Shown here piece by piece: positions 1-11,002 of a stretch of DNA of 64,000 bases; within the stretch, counting starts at the first letter, position 1, and each line of letters opens with the position of its first letter. Below the pieces are notes generated by a model. That model was given only the letters and a program-made list of their open reading frames with translations. It ran no database searches and was not told the DNA's origin. A program made the translations under genes and the position numbers. This DNA comes from Trogon surrucura (taxonomy: Eukaryota; Chordata; Aves; Trogoniformes; Trogonidae), in assembly GCA_020746105.1 (NCBI GenBank), contig CM036620.1:45776706-45840705 (forward strand). The letters run 5' to 3'.

Positions 1-1506
1 CCCCGCGGTCCTCTTCTCGTACCCACGTGCAGGCTCCGTCAGGAAGGCGCTCAGCTGAGCGACTGCCTACCCCTGCCCCAACAAGTTTTCCCTTCCTTGC
101 TCCAGAAAGAAGAGACCAGATGGAGGTATCTTGTCAGTTCGTTTGCACCATGCAGCAGTTAAACACGGGAGAGTCTGATGCGTGTCCTAGTGACAGCAGA
201 GAAGCTCGCGTAGCACCAAGTACCAGCGTCGCGTTGCTCCACGCAGCCCCAGTCCCTTACACGCACTGTGCTGCGCCGGGCTCTGAGTGTCGGGTGTACC
301 CCTGGTTTCACCAGCTCACCTGGGCTCCCTCAGAGGCCAGCACCTCTGACCAGTGAGTGCCACCGGTGTTACCTGCCTGCTCCAGGCAGATTCTTGTGCT
401 TACACTTCCCAATACTATGTAAGATGCTGCTTGCCTGCAGCAATCATGCATGTTAATACTAACCATGATGATAAAACGAATTAATTTCATAGGCAGTGCC
501 ACTCTTACCTCTAGTAGAGCAAGCAACTAGCATATCACCATCCTCCACTTCATGGAGTTAAGCCCCCTGCTGACCTACAGTCTGGGTATGAATCAGAAGA
601 GCACTGGCAGAGATTCCCAAAATAACATCAAATTCAGGCATTTCAGGCCCAGAAAATATGCTCCCTTACCCAAACAGTACCCAAGCAGCCCAGAGCCTAC
701 TGGTTCATGGGTTTTTAGGATCTATAAAGCTCCTGTGATGCACCCATGTCTGCTAAACTAGTGTCTTTATTTTTGGTCGAGTGACAGGCACATGGCCTAT
801 ACATAGGCACAGTACAACTTACAAACCCCAGTGGTTTCCAACCTCTGACATTCTTTTTCCAGCAATACCTTCACGATGACACCTTCTCAGCCGTGTCAAG
901 CCCCTGTGTTAGGCAGAGCAAGGAGTAGCTCTGTGCAGAACTAACTGCAACAGCTCTGACTGCTTCACACGGGAGCTTTGAAAGGGAGCACAAGGGGCTG
1001 ACAAACCACCTGACTTGAGCTGTCATTTTGGTTACTGTCTTAGCCACTTGAAGCACCTAAGTGTCCAATTCTCTTTTTTCTGCAATCACTCTTCATGTGA
1101 TCAGCTGTAAGTACATGATAAAACAGAGATTTCAAATTAAAATGCTTTCAAAGAATCCATCCCAAAAGAAACAACTAAACTAGGGCACAGCTCTGTGAAG
1201 TTCTCTGTTTTTGGTTCAGAAACTGTAATGAAATCCCAGTGTCCTAGTTTCATCTGCTAAAAGGGATATATCTAAGGCTCTAGAAAGCTAAACTTTCATG
1301 AGCTGTCATCCCTCTGTAGTGCAGGTAGCACCCACAGTACAGGCTGAAGACTGCAGACAAGCTTGTGTAGACAAGCTGAAGCTTGTGCAGTGACTGGTGT
1401 GGCTTTGTTTTGATTTTTTGGCCCTAAAGATTGCCCTATACCACCTGAACAATTTGGGCTGGTTTTCTCTGTGTGTGGGCAAAATTCTTTCACTTGTAGT
1501 TTACGG
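1..1506. other. Left-edge sequence, no gene recognised
   Basis: The first 360 bases are richer in G, C and CpG than what follows and contain a CACGTG E-box near position 24. They could be the edge of a neighbouring gene's regulatory region, but no exon with a recognisable protein could be read. The remainder is AT-rich sequence with only short chance open frames. Confidence 0.4.
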
Positions 1507-2283
1507 TCATCCTGGTTTGAACTAAACAGAACCAGTTCTGTTCAGTGGTTTTTCCTTCTCAGCTCAGTCTCTTCTTAAAGGCTGCACGTTCTGAAGTTAA
1601 CAGCATGTTTTTACAGACAGTGTCTGCTACTAGAAGTGATAACACCTGATGTTTACAGTTACTGCCTGGACTGCTGTGCGGAAAGGCTCTTGCTTATAGT
1701 TATTCCTCTAGTGACCAAGGCCACCGCTGGCTCTTGTGTGCCACGCTGGGGGTGTCAGGAAGAGGGGTTACAAGGAGGTAAAAGGTTGCACCGCCGGAGA
1801 GTTACAGACAGGACAAGTGATCAACAAGAGTATTCCATTCCATATACATCATATTTAGTATAAAACTGAGGGATTACAAGGATTTAGCTTTCTTTCTTCC
1901 TTTTTCTTCTCTTCTGCAATGGCCAGCGTCCAGGGAGGACTCCATCCAATCTTCTGCCTTTGATCCCGATCCTGAGTTCCCACATCCAGCTCCCCTCTGC
2001 TGCTGAGCCTGGGACTTCCCCAGTGCTACCTGCCCTGCAGTATCAGTGGTGATTGCTATTAGAGCAAGGGGGTAGTCGGGTTCAATATCAGGTTTGTATA
2101 TATGTATATAGTTCACTATTTTTATTATTTCCGTATTCATTAAAGCTGTTTTAATGTTTGGGGTTTTCTCCCAATTTTTAAGTCTCTCTGCCTCATTCCC
2201 TTTTCCCTCCCATCTGGGGAGGGAGAAGAGGTTAGAGAGCGTTTGTCTGCATTTAGTGTCTAGCCCAGCCCTAACCCGCAACA
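1507..2283 (+). mobile_element. Old ERV LTR, left arm of an inverted pair
   Basis: About 777 bp that reads like an avian retroviral LTR on the plus strand. It opens with a CCTGGTTTGAACTAAACAG-like start, has a TATA-like TATAAAA near 1860 and an ATTAAA polyadenylation-type signal near 2139, and ends around CCCTAACCCGCAACA. A reverse-complemented relative lies at 2376-3162. Seven bases past the end, TGGTGCCATGACTC (2291-2304) resembles a histidine-tRNA primer-binding site with one mismatch in those 14 bases. This identification is from memory of tRNA ends, not a search. Many substitutions separate the two arms, so the insertion is old. Confidence 0.65.
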
Positions 2284-2375
2284 GATTTACTGGTGCCATG
2301 ACTCTGTTTAGCTCAAATCAGGACAATGGTAAATGTTTGTTAGCAGGACAGAAGACATCAAACATCAAACTGGAC
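2284..2375. other. Spacer between inverted LTRs with PBS-like and LTR-start-like motifs
   Basis: This 92-bp spacer holds a histidine-tRNA-like primer site (2291-2304). Immediately next to it, on the minus strand (2326 down to 2304), is a second copy of the LTR opening (TGTCCTGATTTGAGCTAAAC). A primer site abutting an inverted LTR start is not a normal provirus arrangement and points to rearrangement. Confidence 0.45.
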
Positions 2376-3162
2376 TGTTGTCAAGGGTTAGGGCTGGGCT
2401 GGCCACAAAACAAATGACAGATGCTCTCTATTAACACCTCTTCCTCCTCAAAAAGGAAGTGAAAGGGAATAAGGCAGAGAGGCTTACAGATTGGAAAGCT
2501 AAAATAGCTTTAATGAAACAATAGTGCTTATTAGGAAATAATGAAAATAATGAAATATATACAAATAAATGCAGACCAATATCTAATCCAATTGCCCCCC
2601 CACCACTGATAGCAATCACCACTGATGCTGCACAGTAGGCAGGCACCAGGAAAGCCCCGGCTCAGCAGCAGAGGGGAACTTGACACAGGAGCTGAATTTG
2701 GGAACTCGGGATCAGGATCAAAAGCAGAATAGATGGAGTCCTCCTTGGACACTGCCCATTGAAGAGGAAGAGCAAGAGAGTTTAACCCCAGTGATTCTTC
2801 AAGTTTATATTAAATATGATGTATACAGAATGGAATACTCTTGTTGGTCACCTGTCCTGTCTCTTACTCACCAGAGGTGCGACCTTTTACTTCCTTATGA
2901 TCCCTTTTACTTGCTGGCACCCCCTGCATGGTACACAAGAGCCAGCAGTGACCTTGGTCACCACAGGAGCAAGTATAACCAAGAGCCTTTCTGTATACCA
3001 ATCCCTGGTAGTAACTAACATCAGGCGTTATCACTTCTAGTAGCAGACACTGTCTGCAAAAACATGCTGCTTACTTCAGAAAGTGCAATCTCTTAGGAAA
3101 AACTGAGCTGAAAAGTAAAATCACTGAACAGAACTGGTTCTGTTTTAGCTCAAACGAGGACA
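2376..3162 (-). mobile_element. Old ERV LTR, right arm of an inverted pair
   Basis: This is the reverse-complement relative of 1507-2283. Read on the minus strand it starts TGTCCTCGTTTGAGC at 3162, carries matching blocks such as GACAGTGTCTGCTACTAGAA, a TATA-like AATATAAACTT and an ATTAAAGC signal, and ends near CCCTAACCCTTGACAACA at 2376. It differs from the left arm by many substitutions and indels. Chance reading frames over it are not genes. Confidence 0.65.
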
Positions 3163-6100
3163 ACTACAGATGAGAATAAGCTGACATGACATGGTCTAGC
3201 AGTCCAAAGAGCACACATTGAAAGAGTTTTGATGCTGCCTCTCTCTTTCACTAGGCAGATCTGTGCCCCAGCTTTATCACTTGCAAACTGCAGAGAAAAT
3301 AACAGCAATATCTGCTTTGTGGAATATTTTGAAGCTTTTCTTTCAGCTAAAATGTATTATTTTTGCAACGTTTTGCATAGTGTATATAATATACCACAAT
3401 CTTTGTGCATTTAACAAAAATTAACTTGTATTTGTGTGCCTTCTAGATGGTTCTGTTAGTTGCCACTGCCACAGTAGGGTATTGCCATTAGCTATGTTAT
3501 GTGTTTCCAAGAAAATACTGTAATTTATGCCTCTTACCCCAGTACCACCCCCCATTTTAAATCTGCTGTCAGGAAGTACCAATTTTTAGGCTATGATTAA
3601 TTCTGCTCCTCTTCCTCGCATGATTTAAAACCTGTGCAATTTCACTGAACCTCTGTGATTATGGGAAGACAGTTACTGCACGTGGCTGAGCTAGGACACT
3701 TGCCAGCGTAGAGCTGGCCCGAGCAGAGCATTACCACCACCTGCATGTGACTATTCAGGCACAGGGCTGGCTGGCCTTCTGAATGTGACAGCAGGTTTCC
3801 ACCTGCATTGAAGACACACTCACATACCAGTGTTCAGAAAACCAGGTTTTATATTGATACCTAGTAATAGTTTCAAATACATTGTAGGCTAATTTTGAAA
3901 ATGGCACGTTATAATTTCTGAGCACAACCACCTGTTGCTAAGGCAATAGAAGACTGAGTACCAGTGATTACCATTTAGGTATTTTTTTCCTCCTCCAGTA
4001 ACATTCCTGCAATGAAAAAAGCATTGTTCAACTCTGATATCTGAGCTTACAGCCCTTTAAAGTTTGCATTCTCACTGATGGTCAAGTAACATTAATTTTT
4101 AGGCACAAGTGAACTGTAAAATATTGCCACTGTCAGAGACACATCACATTGAGCAAAAGATACTTTGTCACTAGTAAGAAAGCCAGTATAATCAATGTTT
4201 GCCTGATTTGCTAAATACTCGGGTGGTTTACATTTTACCTGCAGTCTAAGAGACAAACTATATTCAGTCAGATACTGCCCATATCTTGACAATAGTCTTC
4301 CACCCTAAAGCCTTCCTTAGTTTGGCAGAAATCTGACATTTCTGGAGAGGAGGATGGTTGAGAGCCTAGGGATCTTTTACTTTTGTTTAACCACTATTTT
4401 TTTTTTCTCAAAATGACAAATGAATAATACAGCAAATGTAAGCTCTGTCAGTTCTTGGAAAAAAAGTACACATCAGTCATATGTTAGTATGGAATAATAC
4501 TGAATTTTGGTAACTTGGAGTAAGTGGTGGCACTGAAAATCTTACATAGCAGCAGCAGCACCCCTAAGAAACACATAACGTAGGTGACTTGGTGCTATGG
4601 GGTTATTTTGAAGATACGAAATTGCTCTCTGGTGCTATTTGCAATGACTTTTCAGCTACACTAGAGGTTAATCATTTGTAGTAGGTTTGGATAAGCAGAT
4701 TCCAAAGAGAAAAAAAAAAATCCCTACTGGGAGGGAAGTAAAATGAGGCTGCCTCCTGCCTGGTGTGGTGCTTCAATGGTGTATGCCAAAACTTTTCAAG
4801 TTTTCTGGGGAACTCTGAAATTCATAAATGCTAACTATAGGCATATAATTACCCCATTTCCGCATATAGAGTGGAATTCATTTCACTGACAACTGTAACA
4901 ACAGACTTGGGTCTGTTCTTGGGGCAAGACCTATTTATACAAAGATTCTCTCTCATGGAACATATTTGGCTGGATGACTCCACCTTTATTTCCTGGGTTG
5001 GAAAGGAAAATTAACATCTACATATGGAAGAGTATTACAAATGTCTTAAACCATCAACTACTGAAATTTTCTGCAGGCGTAGTGCCTGCCCTCATTTCAC
5101 AATCTTGCTTACAAAGGTGCGATTGTCTATGTTTGTTCCTCACAAGAGGAAGAAGAAAGAATGTGTTTTTCACACAACCTGTGCTGAGTAGCAGAACCGA
5201 AGCAGCATGCACGTTAGCACGTAGCTCAGGTAAAAGCACACAAAAAAATCCTTTGTTTATTGTGGGCAAAAGGGACTCAGTTTTTTTCCATTAAAGTCAC
5301 CCGGATTCTTCCATTTACCTGAAGGGAAGAAGATCAAGATTCAGGGCTCAAGTAAGGTAATAAAGACAGTTGCCACATATTTTCATAAGATTAAGTTGTT
5401 ACCATTCCTCAGTTGGCCTCCCTAAACATCTGCACACTTCCTCAATTCTTTGGCATGGTGAATGGCTCTGGAGCCAGAAAGCAAATCCGCCAATCATTTA
5501 TGCTTTAAAGCAGCAGGTGAGGAAGAAGAGTCACTGCCTGAAAGCTGTTTCCTGGACATGTTACTTCAGCCACAAGTGGGCAGATCTGTGTCATAAATGA
5601 CGGGAAATGATCCATGTGGCTCTACTCATTGCTGCAGCCAGATGTTGCCCCTCAGCTGGTGAGCAGTGTCCCTCCTCCTCCAAGGAGCTGCCATTCCTAT
5701 GCCAGCCACCATGCTCCATAGCACCTGTGAGACGTGGGTGGTTTCCATCTCCTGCTGATTTCCAGAGGGCATTCTGAATAGAGCAGATACTTTCAAAAAG
5801 GAGCAGTGTGGTTCTGCTCAAAACAAAATGACAGTATGTTAGTATGCTCTGAGGGAAGCAATGATGTCATATAAAAGTGAATTCCTTAACATCTCCTGCC
5901 GTGGGCCTATCAACTTCTGAAAACACTTTCGGGTACAGCCGTGGGATTAGACTATGGAAGCTGAATGGGAAGAACTGTAAAAATGGATAAATAGTTATTA
6001 ACAAACAAAGCACAAAGTAAACTTAGCTTGCACACTTTACTCCACTTTTCACTCTGCTCATGGTGAGATAAACAGAACCCATCAGTCTGAAAAAAAAAGA

Positions 6101-8461
6101 TGAGCTGGATATTGCAGCTGCCTTCATCCCCACGTTACCACAAGTCAGCTGATCACTAATTTGGGTTTAGGAAGAGATTTTCTTTTAGAGCATATTGGCA
6201 GAAAACTTGGAACTTCTCCATTTTTTTAACAGATGTTTGCATTTGGATGAGGAAGAACATACATCTCCTGATCAGTGCAGGATGTTTGTTACTTGGTGCT
6301 ACAGCTCTTTGATACAGCTGAGGATGAGGCTATCTGGGAAAAAAACCACATCTCAGTGTTTTCAGAAAATGTACTGGCTTTGGTTATCATATTATTGAAA
6401 TGATCTGATGTTAGTCCATTTCTTATTTTTAGGTGTCCTACATGTGCAAATGAAAGAGAAAAATAATAATGGTTGTTTTCATATGATTTGTGTTCCACCA
6501 GATAAATCAAGCCTAATATTTAAGGAAAATCAAAAGTGATGACATCTGCCATTACAGAGAAGTATCTTTTTTTGGATGATCTGATGTTAGAAAAGTTTTC
6601 AAGAATAGCTTACCTGGACAAACACATTCGCTCTGGCAAGGATAACCTCTTCCCAGAATATCGCCTATTCAAAACTCAACCATGGCCTTCCTATAAGACC
6701 TCTCTATGGCCTGTAACTTTCTTCAGCTTTTTAAAAAGCCCACCTGATTTATACTCATTCTTTCTTCTCTCAGTATCTTGGAGAATTCTTCATCCCATGG
6801 AAAACAGAGAAGCATACCTGCCAAGAAATATGTGCTGTCAAAAATCAGCTCGGTTCCATTTCCTTAAAAGCAGCACCCTGTTGCTAACCCTTCAGCATTT
6901 CCACTAAATGCTAAGTAGGTCTTTCACAATTACAGCCCCTTATGGACTTGTCCTCAAAAATAATGTGCTTTTCATTATTTCTTCCACAGGCTGACATTCT
7001 TCCTGAGCTATCAATGGAAAAATGAAAACTATCTAAGCAACTTGTGTATTATCAGGTGAAACAGGATAGGAATCAGCTACGATTAGAGGATGTAAAATCA
7101 GGATTATGGAAGATGAGAGGCAAAACTGCAAATGGGTAAAGTAGTATTTGGATTAATTATCTGGAAATACTTTATCATAGTAAAATCTGTAATGTAATGA
7201 AATAACCTCTCACAAAAAAAAAAAAAAGGAATACTCTGATTGGGACTTTTAAAACTGTACTGTGTGCAAAAGCAGCACACAACATTTAAATTCAGGAAAC
7301 GTGAGCTGATATTTGCTGTACCTTAGATACTGCTTCCCCCACAGTGACAAACAGTAAATTTTTAGCACAGAAACCACCTGTAACGAATTTTACAAATTAT
7401 TCTGAAAAGTCTTTCTTGTCTATTTCTTTAACAACCGTGCATATATAGTTTTCGACCAAAAAAAAAAGATGGCAGAATGTTGTTTTTAAATTAACATTTA
7501 ATTGTAATAATAATTTACTTTTAAAAAACACGTTAATTTTAAATGTAAATTTTTTCTTTATTTTTCTGCTTTGTAGAGGAAACCTCTATTTCTCAGCTTT
7601 ATTTCTTTATGGGATGGCAGAACAATACAGCCATTCAAACTTACTACAAGCAGAATCACATCATCTTAACACAACCAACATCTTTCAAAAGAATTTTGTA
7701 TCACTTGCATTAATCCAGGTCCTTTTGCACTGGCGTACAAGTAGTGCTTTTTGCCTGCACAATAAGTGTTATCTGTTAATAATGTATGAAAGAATTCAAT
7801 TGATGAGGTTTCAGTTGCTCAGAAGCGACAGCAATGAACACTATACAATAAAGCTTCAGTGGTTTACTGCTGATGAAAATAAAGGTAACTAGGTTATTTT
7901 CACTTTGTAAACCTACTGTGCAAAAAAGAGACAAGTAGCATAAAATTATTGGAGGCTGAGGTTCGTTAATCTGAGCTGTCACAAAACACAAAAAAAGAAG
8001 CAGCTGGTTTTACTCATGTTCAGATTTTAAGATGAAGGTGTCCTCTTAAGAACATGAGCACACTGAGTTGCAGACTTCATTTTCTAGGCCAGAGCAACAT
8101 CAGTGTAGTATAGAATGTTTTGAAAGTATTGCCTACTACAACTTTGTTTTCTTTCATTTTTATGAACTTGCCAACACATTGCTGACTTGGGTAAAGCCAT
8201 TCATCTACAGCTACAATTGCTCAACATCTTAGACATAGTTGTATGAAAATCACCGTCATGTAGGATACCAGCTGCATGAGTTGAAAGCTAAGAATGTGTT
8301 TAAACACTTTTGTGAGCTGGAGTCTTAAGAAAATAATACTTGCAGACTGCCATCCTGTGAGATGCTGATTTGCAGGCTGGTCAGATGAGGCCAATGAAGT
8401 TCAACACACTAATTTTGTTGCAGCACTGTCCATGGAGCCATCTGGCACAGATCATGTATTC
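3163..8461. other. Intergenic AT-rich sequence
   Basis: No exon, RNA gene or recognisable repeat was identified across this stretch. Only short A or T homopolymers and chance open frames are visible. Degenerate old repeats could be hidden here that reading by eye cannot resolve. Confidence 0.4.
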
Positions 8462-8600
8462 ACAGATACGTAGAAAAAAGTACGCTGGAAGGGATCCTCT
8501 AGAGGCCATCAAAACAGAGCCAGCTTCGCAGACAGATCTGGTTGTGCCAGGCCCAAACCAGTCAGGCTCTGAAAATGCCAAAGGATGGAGACTATACAAT
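8462..8600 (-). repeat. Old CR1 LINE 3' fragment (minus)
   Basis: CTGGAAGGGATCCTCTAGAGGCCATC at about 8483 matches, in degraded form, the 3' part of an avian CR1 (GGTTGGAAGGGACCTC-type sequence) as it reads when inserted on the minus strand. It is heavily diverged, so the edges are approximate. Confidence 0.45.
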
Positions 8601-9869
8601 CGCTCTGCACAACCTGTGCTGCTGCTTAACCACTACTCTAGATCATGGCATCCTGACATGTTACCTACAGAAGTAGCATAGGTACTTTTAGTGCTGGCTA
8701 ATTATAGGTAGGAATATAACACAGAAGGGTTTTTTTGAGGCCTGGATATTTTTGTTTTTTATTTTACCCTTGAATTACATCACCTCTGATGCTGTTTTTC
8801 TAAGTTTGCCAGATGTCATATTTTCCCCACTTTTTTTCAGGTTCCTGAAATATAAATGAAACATACTGCAAAATGTATAGGTCTCCTCAGGATGTTTCAA
8901 GACTCCACAAGATTTTTTTTCCCCTGATGTTTACCAATTACTATTCACGTAGTGAAAATCAGAAAACTGTCTGAAAAAAGAGGTGGGGATGAAATCTCAA
9001 CCTTTTAGCAATTCTATCTGCTTTGTGTCATTTTCCCAGTATGAAAAAGTACAGAGCTAAAAAGTATATTTCTACTTTTGTTTTATACTATATTTGTTGT
9101 GACCAACATTTGATACAAATTCTGCAGCAGCTTTGGGAAAGACAGGATACTCTGTCAAAATCAGGAGATTTGTTGGCACGTGAGTGGGTTTTAAAAAGCT
9201 AAAAGTCTTTGGCATCTTATTTAAAATTCTCTGAAGTGATTCCTCAGAATAAAATGTCACTCAGTTTCCCTAAGTAATAGTTTATCACAAATCATTTTGA
9301 TCATCTTTAAAGCTAAATCAGGTAGCTCTTATTACAGGCAAGAACAGTCTAAACTGCTGCTTCTTACAGTTGGAGGATATGGATTAATTAGATGCTTCAC
9401 TCTATCAACTGCTACCCTGAGGAAAGCTTGACTACGGAGCACTCATTTGTGTATCAGATAAAAATTTGCCTTCCCTGCACCCAGCCTGTCACTATGCTAT
9501 CAGTACAAACCTCACCTCATGCTCTTCAGAAAGAAAATGTTGCAGATATAGCTCAGAACAGTTGTTCGTTGTCACACAATGCCTTTGGAAAAGTGTGTTT
9601 TGAGAGATTTAGTGCCATCAGTGCTGACAGATTATTTTGTATGCCAAAATATTCCAAGAAAATGACAGGGTGGTGCAAAGGGTAAGACTTCAGCATCACA
9701 CGTAAAATCTCTGTGCTTTTCTGCTTGCTCAAACGTCTTTTGTTTTATCTCCTAAAAATGTGGGAAGGTTCTGGGTTATTAATGAAAATACTGTGCTGAG
9801 CATCACAGCCTGTACAGGGGACGAGTGTAATCCATGAGAGCTGCAGGGACAGCGAATGTTTACGGGAAG
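8601..9869. other. Sequence upstream of the ING2 CpG island, no gene seen
   Basis: AT-rich sequence without a recognisable exon or repeat. It would form the body or first intron of any divergent minus-strand transcript starting in the ING2 island, but no acceptor or later exon was identified. Confidence 0.35.
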
Positions 9870-10105
9870 AGGGAATGAACACGGGGGGGAACCGACCGAA
9901 GAAGGGCATCCACGGGCACTTAAAAACGAGAGCAGGAGGGGGCACTCCTGAGGGACCCTCGTGGATCTCTCCCCTGCGACACTCGACGGCCTTCAAAGCC
10001 CGCTCCCTCACCCCGCCAACAGCCCGGTTGCCAACACCTCCCTCACCCCGCCAACAGCAGAAGCGGGCTGAAGAAAACTGGAGGTAAAAAAAGAGGATTA
10101 CTCAC

Positions 10106-10515
10106 CTGGCGCTCGCTTCCGTTCTCTCCAGCCTCACCTCGCACAGGTGCAACAGGGCCGCGCCCGCAGCTGGGGGCACACGCTGCCGGCCCCGGCTGCA
10201 CCCCCGCTCAAGGGAAAGCGGTGAGCGGCAGTGGCGAGGGGGCGCCGCTGCCTTTCGCTGGAGCCGGTCGCTGAGACGGCGGGCGCAGGCACGGGGGACA
10301 AACGCGCCCAGCCGTTGCGGGCGCGACCGTTGCGGGGGCGGCCGTTGGGAGAGCCCGCGCCCCGCGGAAACAGCCACGCGCCCCCGCCCACACGCGAGCG
10401 CCACCAGGACACCAGGCGCGCGGAGGAGAAGGGCGGGGCTCGGTCGCCGCCGGCCTCGGACTATGGGGAGCGAGCAACACACCCCCGCCCCTACAGCGGC
10501 GGCCGCCCCTCCCAT
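10106..10515 (-). ncRNA. Possible divergent transcript first exon opposite ING2
   Basis: On the minus strand the sequence CAG|GTGAG at 10108-10101 is a consensus splice donor, with the putative exon ending at 10106, inside the CpG island and upstream of ING2. CpG-island promoters often produce such antisense transcripts. No transcription start, acceptor or second exon can be shown, so this is inference from a single strong donor; the 5' limit given is arbitrary. Confidence 0.25.
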
Positions 10516-10709
10516 CAGGCGGTGACCCCGGCTCCGCCCCCATCAGCAGGGTCACCGCTCCGCCCGGTCGCGGAAAGAGCGAGGGCATGCCCCTTTAACA
10601 GAGGCTCCTCCTCCCCGCCGGCTTCTGCCCCTCGCCGCGCTCCGGACCAGTAGGAGCGGGCGAGAGGGGAAGGCGGGAGAATGCGAACCCCTCGCACCGC
10701 CGCCAGCCG

Positions 10710-10743
10710 CGCCTTATAAGGGCAGGGCCTCGCGCATGCGCGC
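10710..10743 (+). promoter_or_regulatory. ING2 core promoter: TATA-like box and NRF1-type palindrome
   Basis: A TTATAAGG element lies at about 10714-10721. It is followed by a perfect 12-bp palindrome CGCGCATGCGCG (10731-10742), the consensus form of the NRF1 site. Both sit about 260-290 bp upstream of the ING2 start codon, placing transcription initiation plausibly near 10740-10760. The motifs are seen directly; their use is inferred. Confidence 0.5.
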
Positions 10744-11002
10744 AGCCCAGCAGCCAGGGGCGGGGGCTCCGAGTGGGTTTTGCTTCGGCGGCGGTACCGC
10801 GGCGGGAAGGGGCGCGGGACCCCGTGGAGGGGCGGCCCGGCCCGGCGCTAACCCCACATCGGCGCCTCGCCCCGGCCCGCGTGGCTCAGCCCCCGGCGGG
10901 CAGAGGGGCGGCGGCAGGAGGGAGCGGAGCGGGGCCGCCGCGGGGACCCCGCGCCCGGTACGGGCTGTTTGGCGGCGGCGGATGTGCTGCTGGCGCGGGG
11001 GG

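Noticed and set aside
1874-2299. 141-codon minus-strand open frame
   Set aside because: It is antisense within the left LTR arm. LTRs do not encode this, and the other arm does not preserve the frame.
10736-11002. Open frame continuing upstream of ING2 in the same frame, allowing a long N-terminal extension
   Set aside because: It begins inside the NRF1-type promoter palindrome, and the frame is open only because the region is GC-rich. The product is low-complexity Gly/Ala/Arg/Pro with no ING2 counterpart.
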